From: Hyphomicrobiales bacterium
Lineage (GTDB): Bacteria; Pseudomonadota; Alphaproteobacteria; Rhizobiales; Beijerinckiaceae
Assembly: GCA_930633525.1 (NCBI GenBank)
Contig: CAKNFP010000001.1
Coordinates: forward strand, 2,148,001-2,212,000
Reading direction: 5' to 3'
DNA: 64,000 nucleotides
The translations under genes and the position numbers were made by a program. The notes beneath the pieces were generated by a model that searched no databases, had not been told where the DNA came from, and was given only the letters and a program-made list of their open reading frames with translations. Positions within the stretch are counted from its first letter, which is position 1. Each line of letters starts with the position of its first letter. Shown piece by piece: positions 18,877-28,700 of this stretch.

Positions 18877-19363
18877 CCAGGCTGAGGCAATACGACTGCA
18901 GGACCCACTGCAAACGGGGGATCTTCAACTGGCGTGAAATACCACACGCTGCACGCCCTCACCCGAACGTCAATCAACACAGTCGCCACGGACCGGATGT
19001 CACATCTGGTGATGCAACTGAGTTCGTTGAAGTTCTGCGGTCCGCCTGCCTTCTTAGCCGCCTGGGCTCAGGCCTTTTCCGCGAGCCTTTCGCGGCGCCA
19101 CGGCGTTGTCGGCCAGGGCGCGATGCTTGCGTGTTACGCGGTAAATTCTTGCAGATAGCGTCAATTTTGACGAGCATCAATGACAACTTACTTCAATATA
19201 TATAGTCTTTTCCTGACATCAGTCACGTGTTCGCGTTATCGGTGGAATTGATGTACGCTGCTGAATACCGTTCTGTGAAGAGAATTGGGGATACTTTCGG
19301 GCAATCGCACGTCAGCAGTCCGCAGACATTGTCATTCCAACGATACTTACCTGGAGCAATGCT
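18877..19363. other. Non-coding spacer before the GNAT gene
   Basis: No gene seen. An AT-rich core near 19185-19215 (CAATATATATAGTC) is the most promoter-like part and would serve the acetyltransferase gene. Short open frames on both strands lack ribosome-binding sites. Confidence 0.4.
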
Positions 19364-19882
19364 ATGACGAGTGAGAATGGTAGCCACGATCTAGTCACCC
19401 GTACCGGTCTCGTGCTTCACGTGCGCCCCGTGCGGGCCGGCGATGAGAAGGATCTGGCGGAATTCTTTTCCCGAGTAGCGCCAGAAGACCTGCGCTTCCG
19501 GTTTCTGGCAAGCATGAAGGAGGTGGGTCACGAACGCCTGAGCGCCATGACCCACGTGGACCACCATCAGACTGAGCATTTTCTTGCCTTTGCCCAAGAC
19601 GGCAAATCGATCGTCGCGACCGCGATGGTCGCCTGCGACGCGCATTTCGAACGGGCCGAAATCGCGATTTCCGTTCGCGCGGACGACAAGCACAAAGGCG
19701 TGGCCTGGGAGTTGCTCCGCTACGCCGCGAACCACGCGCAGGCAAAGGGCGTCAAAATACTGGAAGCAATCGAGAGCCGCGAGAACCACGAGGCCATCGA
19801 AGTCGAGCGGGAGCAGGGCTTCGTTGCGAAAAGCCATCCAGACGACCCAAGGCTGGTGCTGATCCGGAAGACTCTCGCCTAA
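19364..19882 (+). CDS. GNAT-family N-acetyltransferase
   Basis: 172 residues forming a single acetyltransferase domain. The acetyl-CoA-binding region is the segment EIAISVRADDKHKGVAWELL (about residues 100-118), a divergent version of the usual Q/RxxGxG/A loop. The fold opens with LHVRPVRAGDEKDLAEFF and FRFLASM, seen also in acetyltransferase domains appended to acyl-CoA synthetases and in stress-related GNATs of rhizobia. Acetyl acceptor unknown. GGAGC lies seven bases before the ATG. A repeat element begins at its stop codon. Confidence 0.85.
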   Translation: MTSENGSHDLVTRTGLVLHVRPVRAGDEKDLAEFFSRVAPEDLRFRFLASMKEVGHERLSAMTHVDHHQTEHFLAFAQDGKSIVATAMVACDAHFERAEIAISVRADDKHKGVAWELLRYAANHAQAKGVKILEAIESRENHEAIEVEREQGFVAKSHPDDPRLVLIRKTLA

Positions 19883-20098
19883 GACCAATCGACATTCAGC
19901 TTTCTCAGCTGTCATGGCCGGGCTTGTCCCGGCCATCTCGATGTATCGAGGCGCCTTTCCGGTCGGGATCACCGGAACCCGGCTGTTGCCGAGTTCCGGG
20001 CCAATAGCCGTATTCGGGTAAACCCGATTTCAGGGCAAGCCCGGTGATGACAATGGTATCTCTTGGGCCCTTCTTGAGTGTCGATTGAACCTAGGGCG
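19881..20098. repeat. MITE-like intergenic element, copy 2
   Basis: The left end GACCAATCGACATTCAGC and the right end, read inverted, GGTTCAATCGACACTCAAG form imperfect ~18-bp terminal inverted repeats around ~200 bp. Inside is the palindrome ATGGCCGGG/CCCGGCCAT (19914-19936), which may also terminate the GNAT transcript, followed by several GC-rich partial palindromes (CCGGTCGGG/ACCGGAACCC region). No real open frame. DNA from 20099 to 20297 shows nothing recognisable. Confidence 0.6.
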
Positions 20099-20297
20099 GA
20101 TTGTGGAAAATCGCGATCGTCCGGCAGCAGCTGCGCGAGATGAAAGATGAGGCGTTTCCCGCACCTTTTGAGAAGGCGGGAACGCTTGAGGCACGTCAGA
20201 GCGACTTGCCGACAACAGATATTTTGCACCTGCCCGCGCGCAGCGGCTGTTCCATGAGCAGCTTCGACGCACGCGAGGCAGAGTGAGAGCAGCTTGC

Positions 20298-20555
20298 TCA
20301 GCGGGTACAGACCTGTACGCGACGCACGACCCAGCGCCCCCTATGATCCCTCATCCTGCGATTCTCCCACCAGCACCGTCTGGGCGCCGGCCTGACATGC
20401 CTTGGGGGCGGGGGGCGCCCCCATTGGGCCAGTTCCACGCCCGTCTGCGGCACGATCAACTCTGCCGGCGGCAAGGGACCGGCAAGAGCACCGCCCGAGT
20501 AGACGGCAGAGATGAAACAACCGGCGATAACCATCGCCCCGAACTTGCAGACCAA
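20298..20555 (-). CDS. Small exported basic protein, unknown function
   Basis: A TTG start at 20555 has a perfect AGGAGG five bases upstream and gives 85 residues. The first ~26 form a signal peptide (GAMVIAGCFISAVYSGGALAG). The mature part is proline- and arginine-rich (WGRPPPPRHVRPAPRR) and ends with a Cys/Trp/Arg pattern (RRCWWENRRMRDHRGRW...CTR) that recurs in short exported proteins of rhizobia. An ATG seven codons downstream is the alternative start. Function unknown. It is transcribed away from the repeat element on its right side of the GNAT gene. Confidence 0.62.
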   Translation of the reverse strand: MVCKFGAMVIAGCFISAVYSGGALAGPLPPAELIVPQTGVELAQWGRPPPPRHVRPAPRRCWWENRRMRDHRGRWVVRRVQVCTR

Positions 20556-20741
20556 TTCTTCCTCCTCACAGTGAACAACCGAAGATAGTGTCCGCGTTCT
20601 CTTCTGCATTGGGAAGGCAAGCAACGGGCACCTTTTGCTTGCCTTCCCCGCCCGGCTCCCCCTCCCCGCGGATGTCCGCTGGCTTATGGTGAAGCATCAC
20701 AGGTTCAGCCTGCGCGGCGTCCCGCAGAGCCTGCTCCACCC

Positions 20742-21014
20742 TTAGAAGCGCCAGATAAGTGGCACGATAAAGACAGCGACGACAAAGAACCAGATCAGCA
20801 ACGGGAAGCCAGGTTTCCAGTCATCGCCGAAAGCATAGGCGCTCGTGCCCATGGCCATTAGCTTCGGTAAGCGGTGGCAGGACGGTGCCAACCGCGTCCA
20901 CGGCCGTGGACGGCCCGATAGACCCTGGCCGCGCACGGGCGCATCCGGATTATTACGCGCGAAGGTGACCGACGGGTGCGTCGTGGTTCTTGGCGCCGCA
21001 GTTTCGACCGTCAT
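20742..21014 (-). CDS. Small C-terminally anchored membrane protein, unknown function
   Basis: The ATG at 21014 follows GGGAGAGGTTGAG and gives 90 residues. The first ~60 are polar and look disordered (TVETAAPRTTTHPSVTFARN). The end is a single hydrophobic helix (FPLLIWFFVVAVFIVPLIWRF) reaching the C-terminus, so a tail-anchored topology is likely. A shorter 38-residue version starting at an internal Met (MAMGTSAYAFGDDWKPG) is possible but has a poor ribosome-binding site. No recognisable family. Confidence 0.5.
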   Translation of the reverse strand: MTVETAAPRTTTHPSVTFARNNPDAPVRGQGLSGRPRPWTRLAPSCHRLPKLMAMGTSAYAFGDDWKPGFPLLIWFFVVAVFIVPLIWRF

Positions 21015-21381
21015 CTCAACCTCTCCCGCGCTGACCCCCTCGCCTCCGGGCGGACCGCAGCCGGCTCGACAATCCGAAACCGCTCGGATTGCCATTCTTC
21101 AGGGAACTTAGTCCGCCTCGCCGATTGAACATCTGCACAGAATCCCAATCCTTGGGCCCCTTGTCCCAAAGTTTGCCGGGATGGTGCCGCTGGATCCGGC
21201 CCTCGCGCTTGCTGCCGTCACATGTGTTCTCTATGTTGCCTTGGCCTCGGCAATTCTGCGATCCGATGTCCGTGCTCCGGGAGTACCGATGCGACAATCA
21301 TGCCCGGCACAGTACTGGTCCTCGCCCCTGTCGATCCACCCGCCTTCCAACGCGATGTTCATGTTCCGGAGCCTATGAATA
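21015..21381. other. Non-coding spacer before the lipoprotein hydrolase
   Basis: No gene supported. It carries the words GCCGATTGAAC and CTTGGGCCCC near 21118-21165 that echo the right half of the 19.9-kb repeat element, suggesting a decayed repeat fragment. A promoter for the downstream gene is not obvious. Confidence 0.35.
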
Positions 21382-22530
21382 ATGCCGGCTGGCTTCTCCT
21401 GGTGGCGCAATGGGTTGCCCCTATGTGCCCTGGCGCTTGGCCTCGGTGCCTGCGCCTCCCTGCCCCGCGGCATGCTGCAGCCTGTTGCGCCGGCTCCGGG
21501 CGCGGACCGGGTCGATATGCTTGCCGCGACGACCAGGGCGCCATCGAGCGATCCCGGAGTTCTCTTCAGCGGTGATCGCGGGGAAACCGTGTCCTTCGCG
21601 AATATCGTCGTCTCTATTCCTCACGATCGCGAGGTGGGAACGATCCAGTTTCCACGCGCCGTACCCGGCAATCCCGAAACGGATTTCACGGTGACCTCCG
21701 CAACGCCGATCGCCAAGGCTCATCTTGCGGATTGGTTCAAGTCCACGAGCGGCCGGAAGCGTCGTGTCTTCGTATTCGTGCATGGCTTCAATACGCCGTT
21801 TGACCGAGCGGTCTTCCGGTTTGCCCAGTTGGCTCACGATGCGGACGCCAATGCGGCACCGGTTCTTTTTTCTTGGCCTTCACGCGGACGCCTTCTCGAC
21901 TATAGCCGCGATTTCGATAACGCATCCTACTCGCGCTCAGATCTCGCCTATCTCCTGAGGGTCGCGGCGAGCAGTCCCTCTGTGGGCGAAATCACCATTC
22001 TCGCCCATTCCATGGGCAGCTGGCCCGCCGTCGAGGCGATACGTCAACTCGCTCTGGAAAAGGGAGGCGTCCCAAAAAAGATCGACAATCTCATACTCGC
22101 CTCGCCAGATCTCGACATAGGCGTCTTCCGGCGCCAGATCGAGGACATGGGGCCGAGGCGCCCACGTGTGACCCTGTTTGTCGCACAGCATGACAGGGCA
22201 TTGCAGCTCTCGCGTTTCATATCGAGGGGCGCCACGCGCCTGGGCGGCATTGATCTCACGCGTGACGAGTACCAACAGCAGCTGGCCGGTCTATCGGGCA
22301 TCACCGTCCTCGACCTCAGCGCCCTCAATGCGGGCGATCGCATCAATCACGATCTTTATGCTGCGAGCCCCGAGGCCGTCCGCCTCATCGGCGACAGGCT
22401 GTTACAGGGGCAGGTCATCACCGATTCCGACCTGTCGTCCCCGCTGATGGCCGCAGATACGCTGGGCTCCGCCGCAAGTCTCCTCATCACCGCCCCGATC
22501 CGCATGTTCGATACCGCCACATCACGCTAG
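21382..22530 (+). CDS. Alpha/beta hydrolase lipoprotein (DUF900-like esterase)
   Basis: 382 residues with an N-terminal lipobox (LALGLGAC, Cys at residue 24), so the protein is probably anchored to a membrane after export. The hydrolase core shows the oxyanion strand VFVFVHGFNTPF, the nucleophile elbow AHSMGSW with Ser210, an acidic turn LASPDLDIGVF and a late His in RINHDLYA. This is the arrangement of the DUF900 group of predicted esterases, common in rhizobia. Substrate unknown; lipids or surface esters are plausible. The start at 21382 has GGAG ten bases upstream. Confidence 0.85.
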   Translation: MPAGFSWWRNGLPLCALALGLGACASLPRGMLQPVAPAPGADRVDMLAATTRAPSSDPGVLFSGDRGETVSFANIVVSIPHDREVGTIQFPRAVPGNPETDFTVTSATPIAKAHLADWFKSTSGRKRRVFVFVHGFNTPFDRAVFRFAQLAHDADANAAPVLFSWPSRGRLLDYSRDFDNASYSRSDLAYLLRVAASSPSVGEITILAHSMGSWPAVEAIRQLALEKGGVPKKIDNLILASPDLDIGVFRRQIEDMGPRRPRVTLFVAQHDRALQLSRFISRGATRLGGIDLTRDEYQQQLAGLSGITVLDLSALNAGDRINHDLYAASPEAVRLIGDRLLQGQVITDSDLSSPLMAADTLGSAASLLITAPIRMFDTATSR

Positions 22531-22894
22531 CTTCGCATCGGCAGTGATAATGTGGCGGCCAGACACGGGCTCTTTGATCTATTCCAGGATACTAGGATGC
22601 CAAACCTCCCATGCGCGGCGTTGACGGAACAGTTCGCGGGATATCCAGCGGCAATTGCGGGCGGCTGCGGGCCGTACCGTTCACTGCAAGATTTCAGAGC
22701 GATTCCTGGCCAAATTGTCTCATCCCGAAAGTATCGGGGGCTTTCCCTAACCGGAGGTGGCGTTACAATTTGTCTCCACTTTGACACTTGCCAACAGTAT
22801 GGTGCGGCGGCACATTTTTGCTGTCAATGAGTTCGGCTCCAAGGGCGATTTCCGATGCTTTAGGTTGACACAAGATAGCTGGAAGGAGGCTGCC
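22531..22894. other. Non-coding spacer before the AraC-type gene
   Basis: No gene seen. A short stem CCCGA/TCGGG near 22724-22738 followed by GGCTTTCCC could end the hydrolase transcript. TTGACA occurs twice further on (near 22778 and 22864), giving candidate -35 elements for the regulator. Confidence 0.35.
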
Positions 22895-24001
22895 ATGCCG
22901 ACCCCGTCTCGCCCCAGTTTGCGCAGTTCGACCGGCGCCGTTTTCGTTGAGCATTTCTCCACCAGGGAATTACCGCGACAGGATCAGTTCGATGCATGGC
23001 GATCGATGCTGGCAGATACAATCGAGCTCTTGCCGACAGCGGGGCAGTCAGAGTCATTCGAAGCTGATTGCTCATCCTGGGTCTTCGGCGACATCGTCCT
23101 GACAAGAACGCTCTACACGAACGCCCCCCCGCGCCATTGGCGACACAGGCCCAAATCCTTCCTGGATCACTGGTGTGTGGTGCTGGCGTATCAAGGCACA
23201 GGCAGCACCTGTTCCCCGGAAATCCTGCAGCCCGGCTCGCTGAGTTTCCGCTCGCTCGCCAAGCCGTTCGAGGGGAGAGCCGAAGATGCGGAAGTCTTGA
23301 CGCTGTTTCTGCCGAGGGACTTCTGCCGGGACGAACGTGAGGCTCTCGATCGCGGGCATGACCTGGAGATCAATCCGGCACTGGGTGCCCTGCTCGCTGG
23401 TCATATGGAAAACCTGGCCCGGCATCTGCCACGTATTCCTCCGGAACAGGCGCGTGGGCTGGCTGAAGCAACGCGTTCACTGGTGGCGGCCTGCATAGCT
23501 CCCCGCGCGGAGCACACCAAGGCAGCGGAGGTGTCGCTCAGCGCCCTACTCATCGACCGCATCCGCCTGATTATCCGCCAGAACATGGCGTCCCCGGACT
23601 TCGACCCTGAGCAACTCGCCCGGCTGATGGCAATGTCCCGTTCGAAGCTCTATCGGCTTTTCGAACATGCCGGCGGTGTCGCCCATTTCATCAACCGCGA
23701 GCGGCTGCAGGAGGCACACCGCCACCTCACTTCATCGCGAGATTCACTGCCGATCCACACGGTCGGCAACGAGGTCGGCTTCATCGACCACTCCACGTTC
23801 AGCCGGGCCTTCCGACGTGAGTTCGGCTACAGCCCCAGTGAAGTGCGTGAGCGCAGCCTGGCAGAGCACGCTCTGAAGCCGTTTGGCCTTTCGCTGAACG
23901 ATGCGCGTGCGGACACTGTAAGTCCGGACGATACAATGTCCTCCCCGGGCGCGAGGACCGAGGACACGACAGCCCCCTCTCTCCCCATGCCTGCAGCCTA
24001 G
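22895..24001 (+). CDS. AraC-family transcriptional regulator
   Basis: 368 residues. The N-terminal part (FDAWRSMLADTIELLP, then SWVFGDIVLTRT) resembles the AraC-binding-domain-like sensor of the OxyR/FeaR/NahR-type AraC group, where the ligand is often an aromatic compound or amine. The C-terminal ~100 residues carry two helix-turn-helix motifs, LARLMAMSRSKLYRLFEHAG (about residues 241-260) and IHTVGNEVGFIDHSTFSRAF with FGYSP (about 288-318). The start at 22895 follows GGAAGGAGG; the longer frame from 22757 is rejected. Target genes are unknown; the decayed MFS gene immediately downstream may once have been one. Confidence 0.88.
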   Translation: MPTPSRPSLRSSTGAVFVEHFSTRELPRQDQFDAWRSMLADTIELLPTAGQSESFEADCSSWVFGDIVLTRTLYTNAPPRHWRHRPKSFLDHWCVVLAYQGTGSTCSPEILQPGSLSFRSLAKPFEGRAEDAEVLTLFLPRDFCRDEREALDRGHDLEINPALGALLAGHMENLARHLPRIPPEQARGLAEATRSLVAACIAPRAEHTKAAEVSLSALLIDRIRLIIRQNMASPDFDPEQLARLMAMSRSKLYRLFEHAGGVAHFINRERLQEAHRHLTSSRDSLPIHTVGNEVGFIDHSTFSRAFRREFGYSPSEVRERSLAEHALKPFGLSLNDARADTVSPDDTMSSPGARTEDTTAPSLPMPAA

Positions 24002-24028
24002 CCAACTGTCTCAGGGGCGAGGGATTTT

Positions 24029-24350
24029 TTGGTGGGATCTTCGACAATCGGCGTGACGGGGCGTCTCTCCCTCCTCTACGCTGCCTTGTTCTTCGAGCTT
24101 GGCGTCAATCTGCCTTTCTTCCCACTTCGGTTGCATGCACAAGCCTTGAGCAGCGATGGCACAAGCTTGGCTGGCGGCGAGTTGGGCGGGCTCATGGCTG
24201 TTCTGACCGCCCTTGCCGGATGTCTCTACGGCGCATGGGGCGAACGAATCTACTGTCTGATGGGGCCGCGTCCGCCATCGGCTTCCTGCTGCCCGTCCCG
24301 GTTGGGTTCAGCCTCCGGCCCAAGGTCCCATCGCCACCAGTCATCGCCGG
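24029..24350 (+). pseudogene. Remnant of an MFS transporter gene
   Basis: The first ~65 codons read like the N-terminus of a sugar or 3-phenylpropionate-type MFS transporter (RLSLLYAALFFELGVNLPFF, then LHAQ and ELGGLMAVLTALAG). The frame then runs into unrelated sequence, while a different frame from 24236 gives another hydrophobic piece (AASAIGFLLPVPVGF) before stopping. Around 400 residues expected of the family are missing, so this is a broken fragment. The rest of the DNA up to 24633 holds no gene I can support. Confidence 0.5.
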
Positions 24351-24633
24351 GTAATCCCGGTCTGTCAAAGATTGGGATGAGTAGCGAAGATTTGGGATTC
24401 TGAGCTCATCCCACCGTTCCCGACTATTGCTAGCGTTCCTCGCTGCTTTCAAAAAAAGCGGCACGATGGCGCTTGCCCAGCGCCTGAGGTTTTCTGGGGC
24501 CATGCCCGACAGCTGTCAGGGGAAGTGATGTGATGTATCCGAACGGTTCGCCGGGACAACGGCTCCCGACAAGCGGATGGACGGGAACGGTGATTCAAAA
24601 CGTTACCGGCAACACAACGGATAAGCCCTCGGC

Positions 24634-25731
24634 ATGACAGCGCGCAGTAAAGACCACCGCCTTTTAGCCGCAGCCCTTGTGGTCATCTTCCCTGGGTTGG
24701 CCGCCTGCCAGCGCGAGGAGGCCAAAGCACCTTCACCCGTCCGGATCGTGCGCACCATCACCGTCGAGAAGCAGCCCGAGTTTGCGAATACGAGTTTCAC
24801 CGGGCATGTGGAGGCTCAGGACAGAGCAGACTTGTCATTCCGTGTCGGCGGGCGAATGGCGGAACGGACCGTCGGTGTCGGCGCGACGGTGCGCGAAGGC
24901 GAGGTCGTTGCTCGCCTCGATCCAGAGAATGAGCTGAACGATCTGCGCTCGGCGCGTGCTGCCTTGACGGCCGCCCAAGGCCTCCTGCGCAAGGCGGAGA
25001 ACCAGTTTCAACGTCAGAGCCATCTCCTTGAACGCAATGTGACGACCCGCGCCGACTTCGAGCTCGCTGAACAGGGCCGGACAGCGGCGCGCGCGCAGGT
25101 CGATGCCGCCCAGGCGCGCGTCACCTCCGCGGAAGATATTGTCGGCTTCACGACTCTGAAGGCCGATGCGCCGGGTATTGTCACGCAGGTCGGCGCCGAA
25201 CCGGGTGAGGTTGTCACGCCTGGCCGGATGATCGTGCAGCTTGCCAGGCGCGACGGGCGCGACGCGGTCTTCGAGGTGCCAGCCGACGTCGTGCGCTCCC
25301 TCACCCCCAACGCACCCGTCCGCGTGGGCCTTGCCAGCGATCCCAGCATCACCGCCTCCGGCCGCGTACGCGAGATCGCGCCACAGGCAGACCCGGTGAC
25401 GAGAACCTTCAGGATCAGGGTGGGTCTCTCTGACCCGCCGACAGCCTTTCGGCTCGGCTCGACGGTTTCAGGCACGATAGCCGGCAGCGACGCATCGGTC
25501 ATCGCCATCCCGGCGGCCGCCCTGAAGCAGCAGGGACAGGAATTCGGCGTCTGGATCGTCGATCCTCAGAAACTCACCGTCTCGATGCGCAAACTCGACG
25601 TCGTCAGCTCTGATCCAGCGACAGCCCTGATCGGGAACGGGCTCTCATTGGGCGACATCGTCGTCACGGCCGGCGTAAGCCTGCTGCGTGATGGCCAGCA
25701 GGTGCGGCTGACGGGAACGGAAACACGATGA
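24634..25731 (+). CDS. RND efflux periplasmic adaptor (membrane fusion protein) 1
   Basis: 365 residues, with a lipoprotein-type N-terminus (LLAAALVVIFPGLAACQ). The family order is clear: beta-barrel/lipoyl half (LSFRVGGRMAERTVGVGATV), alpha-helical hairpin (about residues 100-170), second lipoyl half (LKADAPGIVTQVGAEPGEVV) and C-terminal barrel (PQADPVTRTFRIRVGL). It bridges the inner-membrane pump to an outer-membrane channel. Its stop overlaps the pump start (ATGA), indicating coupled translation. No good ribosome-binding site is seen before the ATG. About 40 percent of positions look shared with the second adaptor of the operon (visual estimate). Confidence 0.92.
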   Translation: MTARSKDHRLLAAALVVIFPGLAACQREEAKAPSPVRIVRTITVEKQPEFANTSFTGHVEAQDRADLSFRVGGRMAERTVGVGATVREGEVVARLDPENELNDLRSARAALTAAQGLLRKAENQFQRQSHLLERNVTTRADFELAEQGRTAARAQVDAAQARVTSAEDIVGFTTLKADAPGIVTQVGAEPGEVVTPGRMIVQLARRDGRDAVFEVPADVVRSLTPNAPVRVGLASDPSITASGRVREIAPQADPVTRTFRIRVGLSDPPTAFRLGSTVSGTIAGSDASVIAIPAAALKQQGQEFGVWIVDPQKLTVSMRKLDVVSSDPATALIGNGLSLGDIVVTAGVSLLRDGQQVRLTGTETR

Positions 25732-28700
25732 CCTTCAATCTTTCCGAATGGGCGCTCAAGAGCCGTTCCGTCGTCATCTATCTCATGATCATCGCCGTGG
25801 CCGCGGGCTTGTTTGCGTTCCAACGCCTTGGCCGTAACGAGGACCCGTCCTTCGTCATCAAGTCGATGGTGGTTTCCGCGGCCTGGCCGGGAGCGACGAT
25901 CGAAGACACGCTGACCCAGGTCACCGAACGCCTCGAGCGTCAGCTCGAGGAGACGCCCGGTCTCGATACCGTGCGAAGCTTCACGACGCCGGGCGTCACG
26001 ACGATCTTCGTCCAGCTGAAGCAGTCGGTCCCCGCGCGTGATGTGCAGGACACCTGGTATCGTGTCCGGAACCTCGTCGCGGATATGCGCCACACGCTGC
26101 CGTCTGGCACGGTCGGGCCCTTCTTCAACGACCGTTTCGGGGACACCTTTGGCATCATCTATGGCTTCACCGCTGACGGCTTCTCCCGCCGCGAACTGCG
26201 AGATTATGTCGAGGCGGCGCGTTCACGCCTCCTGCTCGTGCCGGATGTCTCCAAGATCGAGATCATCGGCGCCCAGGACGAACGCATTTTCGTCGAGTTT
26301 TCGGTCAGGGAACTGGCGAATCTCGGCATAGACCGCAATGCCTTGCTCGCTGCCCTGCAAAGCCAAAACGTGGTCCGTCCCGCCGGCGTCATCCAGACCG
26401 AGGACGAAAAACTCTCACTGCGCGTCTCGGGAGCATTCCAGTCGGAAGCCGACTTGCTGAATGTCAATTTCCCCGTTGGGGACCGCATGGTACGCCTCGC
26501 GGACATCGCCACCGTACGACGCGGTCACGCCGACCCGCCGCAGCCGATGTTCCGCGTCAATGGCCAGGAAGCGATCGGCCTCGGCATCGCAATGCGCGAC
26601 GGCGGCGACATTCTGGCCCTCGGCAAAAACATCAAGAACGCGATGACTGAGATAACAGGCAATCTGCCGCTCGGCATCGAGCCGCGGCTGGTGGCCGACC
26701 AGGCCGTGACCGTTGATCATGCGATCGCTGATTTCATGACCTCGCTCTGGCAATCGATCGCCATCATCATGGCCGTGAGCTTCATCAGTCTCGGCGTGCG
26801 TCCGGGTCTTGTCGTCGCTCTGTCCATTCCCCTGACGCTCGCGGTGGTCTTCGCCGTGATGCTCGTCAGCGGCATCGACATGCAACGCATCTCGCTGGGG
26901 GCGCTCATCATCGCGCTGGCGCTACTCGTCGACGATGCCATGACGACGACGGACGCGATGGTGACACGCCTCGCGGCCGGCGAGGAAAAGTCCAAGGCCG
27001 CGACCTACGCGTTCAAGAAATACGCCATGGCGATGCTGGCCGGGACTTTGGTCACGATCGCGGGCTTCGTGCCCATCGGCTTTGCGGCAAGCTCCGCCGG
27101 CGAATACACATTCACCCTCTTCGCCGTCGTCAGTATCGCCCTCGTGGTTTCCTGGTTCGTCGCGATCATCTTCGCGCCGGTGCTGGGTGTCGCCATGCTG
27201 AAGGCCCCCGACACCAAGAGGACGAAAGCTGAGCCTGGACGCGTGGAGCGGACCTTCCGGCAATTGTTGACCGGCGCCATCAGGCTGCGCTGGGTCACGA
27301 TCGCGGTGACGCTGGCGCTGTTTGCCCTGTCCGTACTGGCGCTGCCCCTGGTCCCGCGGCAGTTCTTCCCAGCCTCGGATCGGCCCGAGCTGCTCGTCGA
27401 CCTGACACTCCCGCAGAACGCGTCGATCCACGCCAGCGAGGAACTCGTCTCCCGTTTCGATGCGGCCTTGAAGGACAATCCCGACGTCGAGCGCTGGAGC
27501 ACCTATATCGGGCGCGGCGCGATCCGCTTCTATCTGCCTTTGAACGCGCAACTCCCCAATGACTTCTTCAGCCAGGCCGTCATCGTCGCCAAGGACGTAC
27601 CGGCCCGGGAACGGCTGCAGGTCAAGCTGGAGGACATGCTGGCGAATGACTTTCCGAATGTCGTCGCCCGCGTCTACCCCCTCGAACTCGGCCCGCCGGT
27701 CGGTTGGCCGGTTCAATACCGCGTCAGCGGGCCGGATATTACGGAAGTCCGCTCGATCGCCATGAAGGTGGCGCAGGCCGTTGCCGCCAATCCCCAGGCG
27801 GAGCAGATCAATTTCGACTGGATCGAGCCTTCGCGGGAACTGCGGCTGCGGGTCGATCAGGACGAAGCGCGCCGTCTCGGCCTGAGCTCCCAGGCGCTCG
27901 CCTCCGCGCTGAATGCCGTGGTGTCGGGAACGGTCGTGACGCAGGTGCGTGACGACATCTATCTCGTCGACGTGGTGGTGCGCGCTCAGGACGCCGACCG
28001 CGTTTCCCTGGAGACATTGCGGACGATGCAGGTCGCCCTCCCGGGAGGGCGCTCCGCACCGCTGTCGCAGTTCGTCACCTTCGATTACGGATTGGACGCG
28101 CCGCTGATCTGGCGACGCGATCGCATTCCTAATCTGACCGTCGCAGCCGACGTCAAGCAGGGCGTTCTGCCCGAGACCGTCGTATCCGCCCTGCAGCCCT
28201 CCATCGAGGCATTGAACAAGACGCTGCCACCTGGCTACTCGATCGCCGTCGGAGGAACCGTCGAGGAGAGCGCCACGTCACAAGCGTCCGTCATCGCGGT
28301 CGTGCCCGTCATGCTTTTGATCATGTTCACGGTCCTGATGGCCCAGCTCCGGAGCTTCCGGCTGCTCGCCATCGTGCTCAGCATCGCGCCGCTCGGTCTC
28401 ATCGGTGTGGTTGGCGCGCTTCTCCTGTCAGGCAAACCGTTAGGCTTCGTCGCGCTTCTGGGTATCCTCGCCCTGATCGGCATCATTACCAAGAACGCGG
28501 TGATCCTGGTCGGCCAGATCGAGGCGGAGCGCGAAAGCGGCAAGACGATCGTCGAAGCGGCGCTGGATGCCAGCAGCACCCGCTTCCGGCCGATCATGCT
28601 CACAGCGATCTCGACCGTTCTCGGCATGATCCCGATCGCCCCGACGGTGTTCTGGGGCCCGATGGCCTTCGCCATCATGGGTGGACTGCTGGTTGCAACC

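Noticed and set aside
19240..19290. EcfG-type promoter (GGAA ... CGTT) before the GNAT gene
   Set aside because: The spacing is about 20 bases rather than 16-17, and the -35 word is GGAAT rather than GGAAC.
20101..20286. 61-codon plus-strand frame
   Set aside because: No ribosome-binding site; composition like repeat-derived sequence next to the 19.9-kb element.
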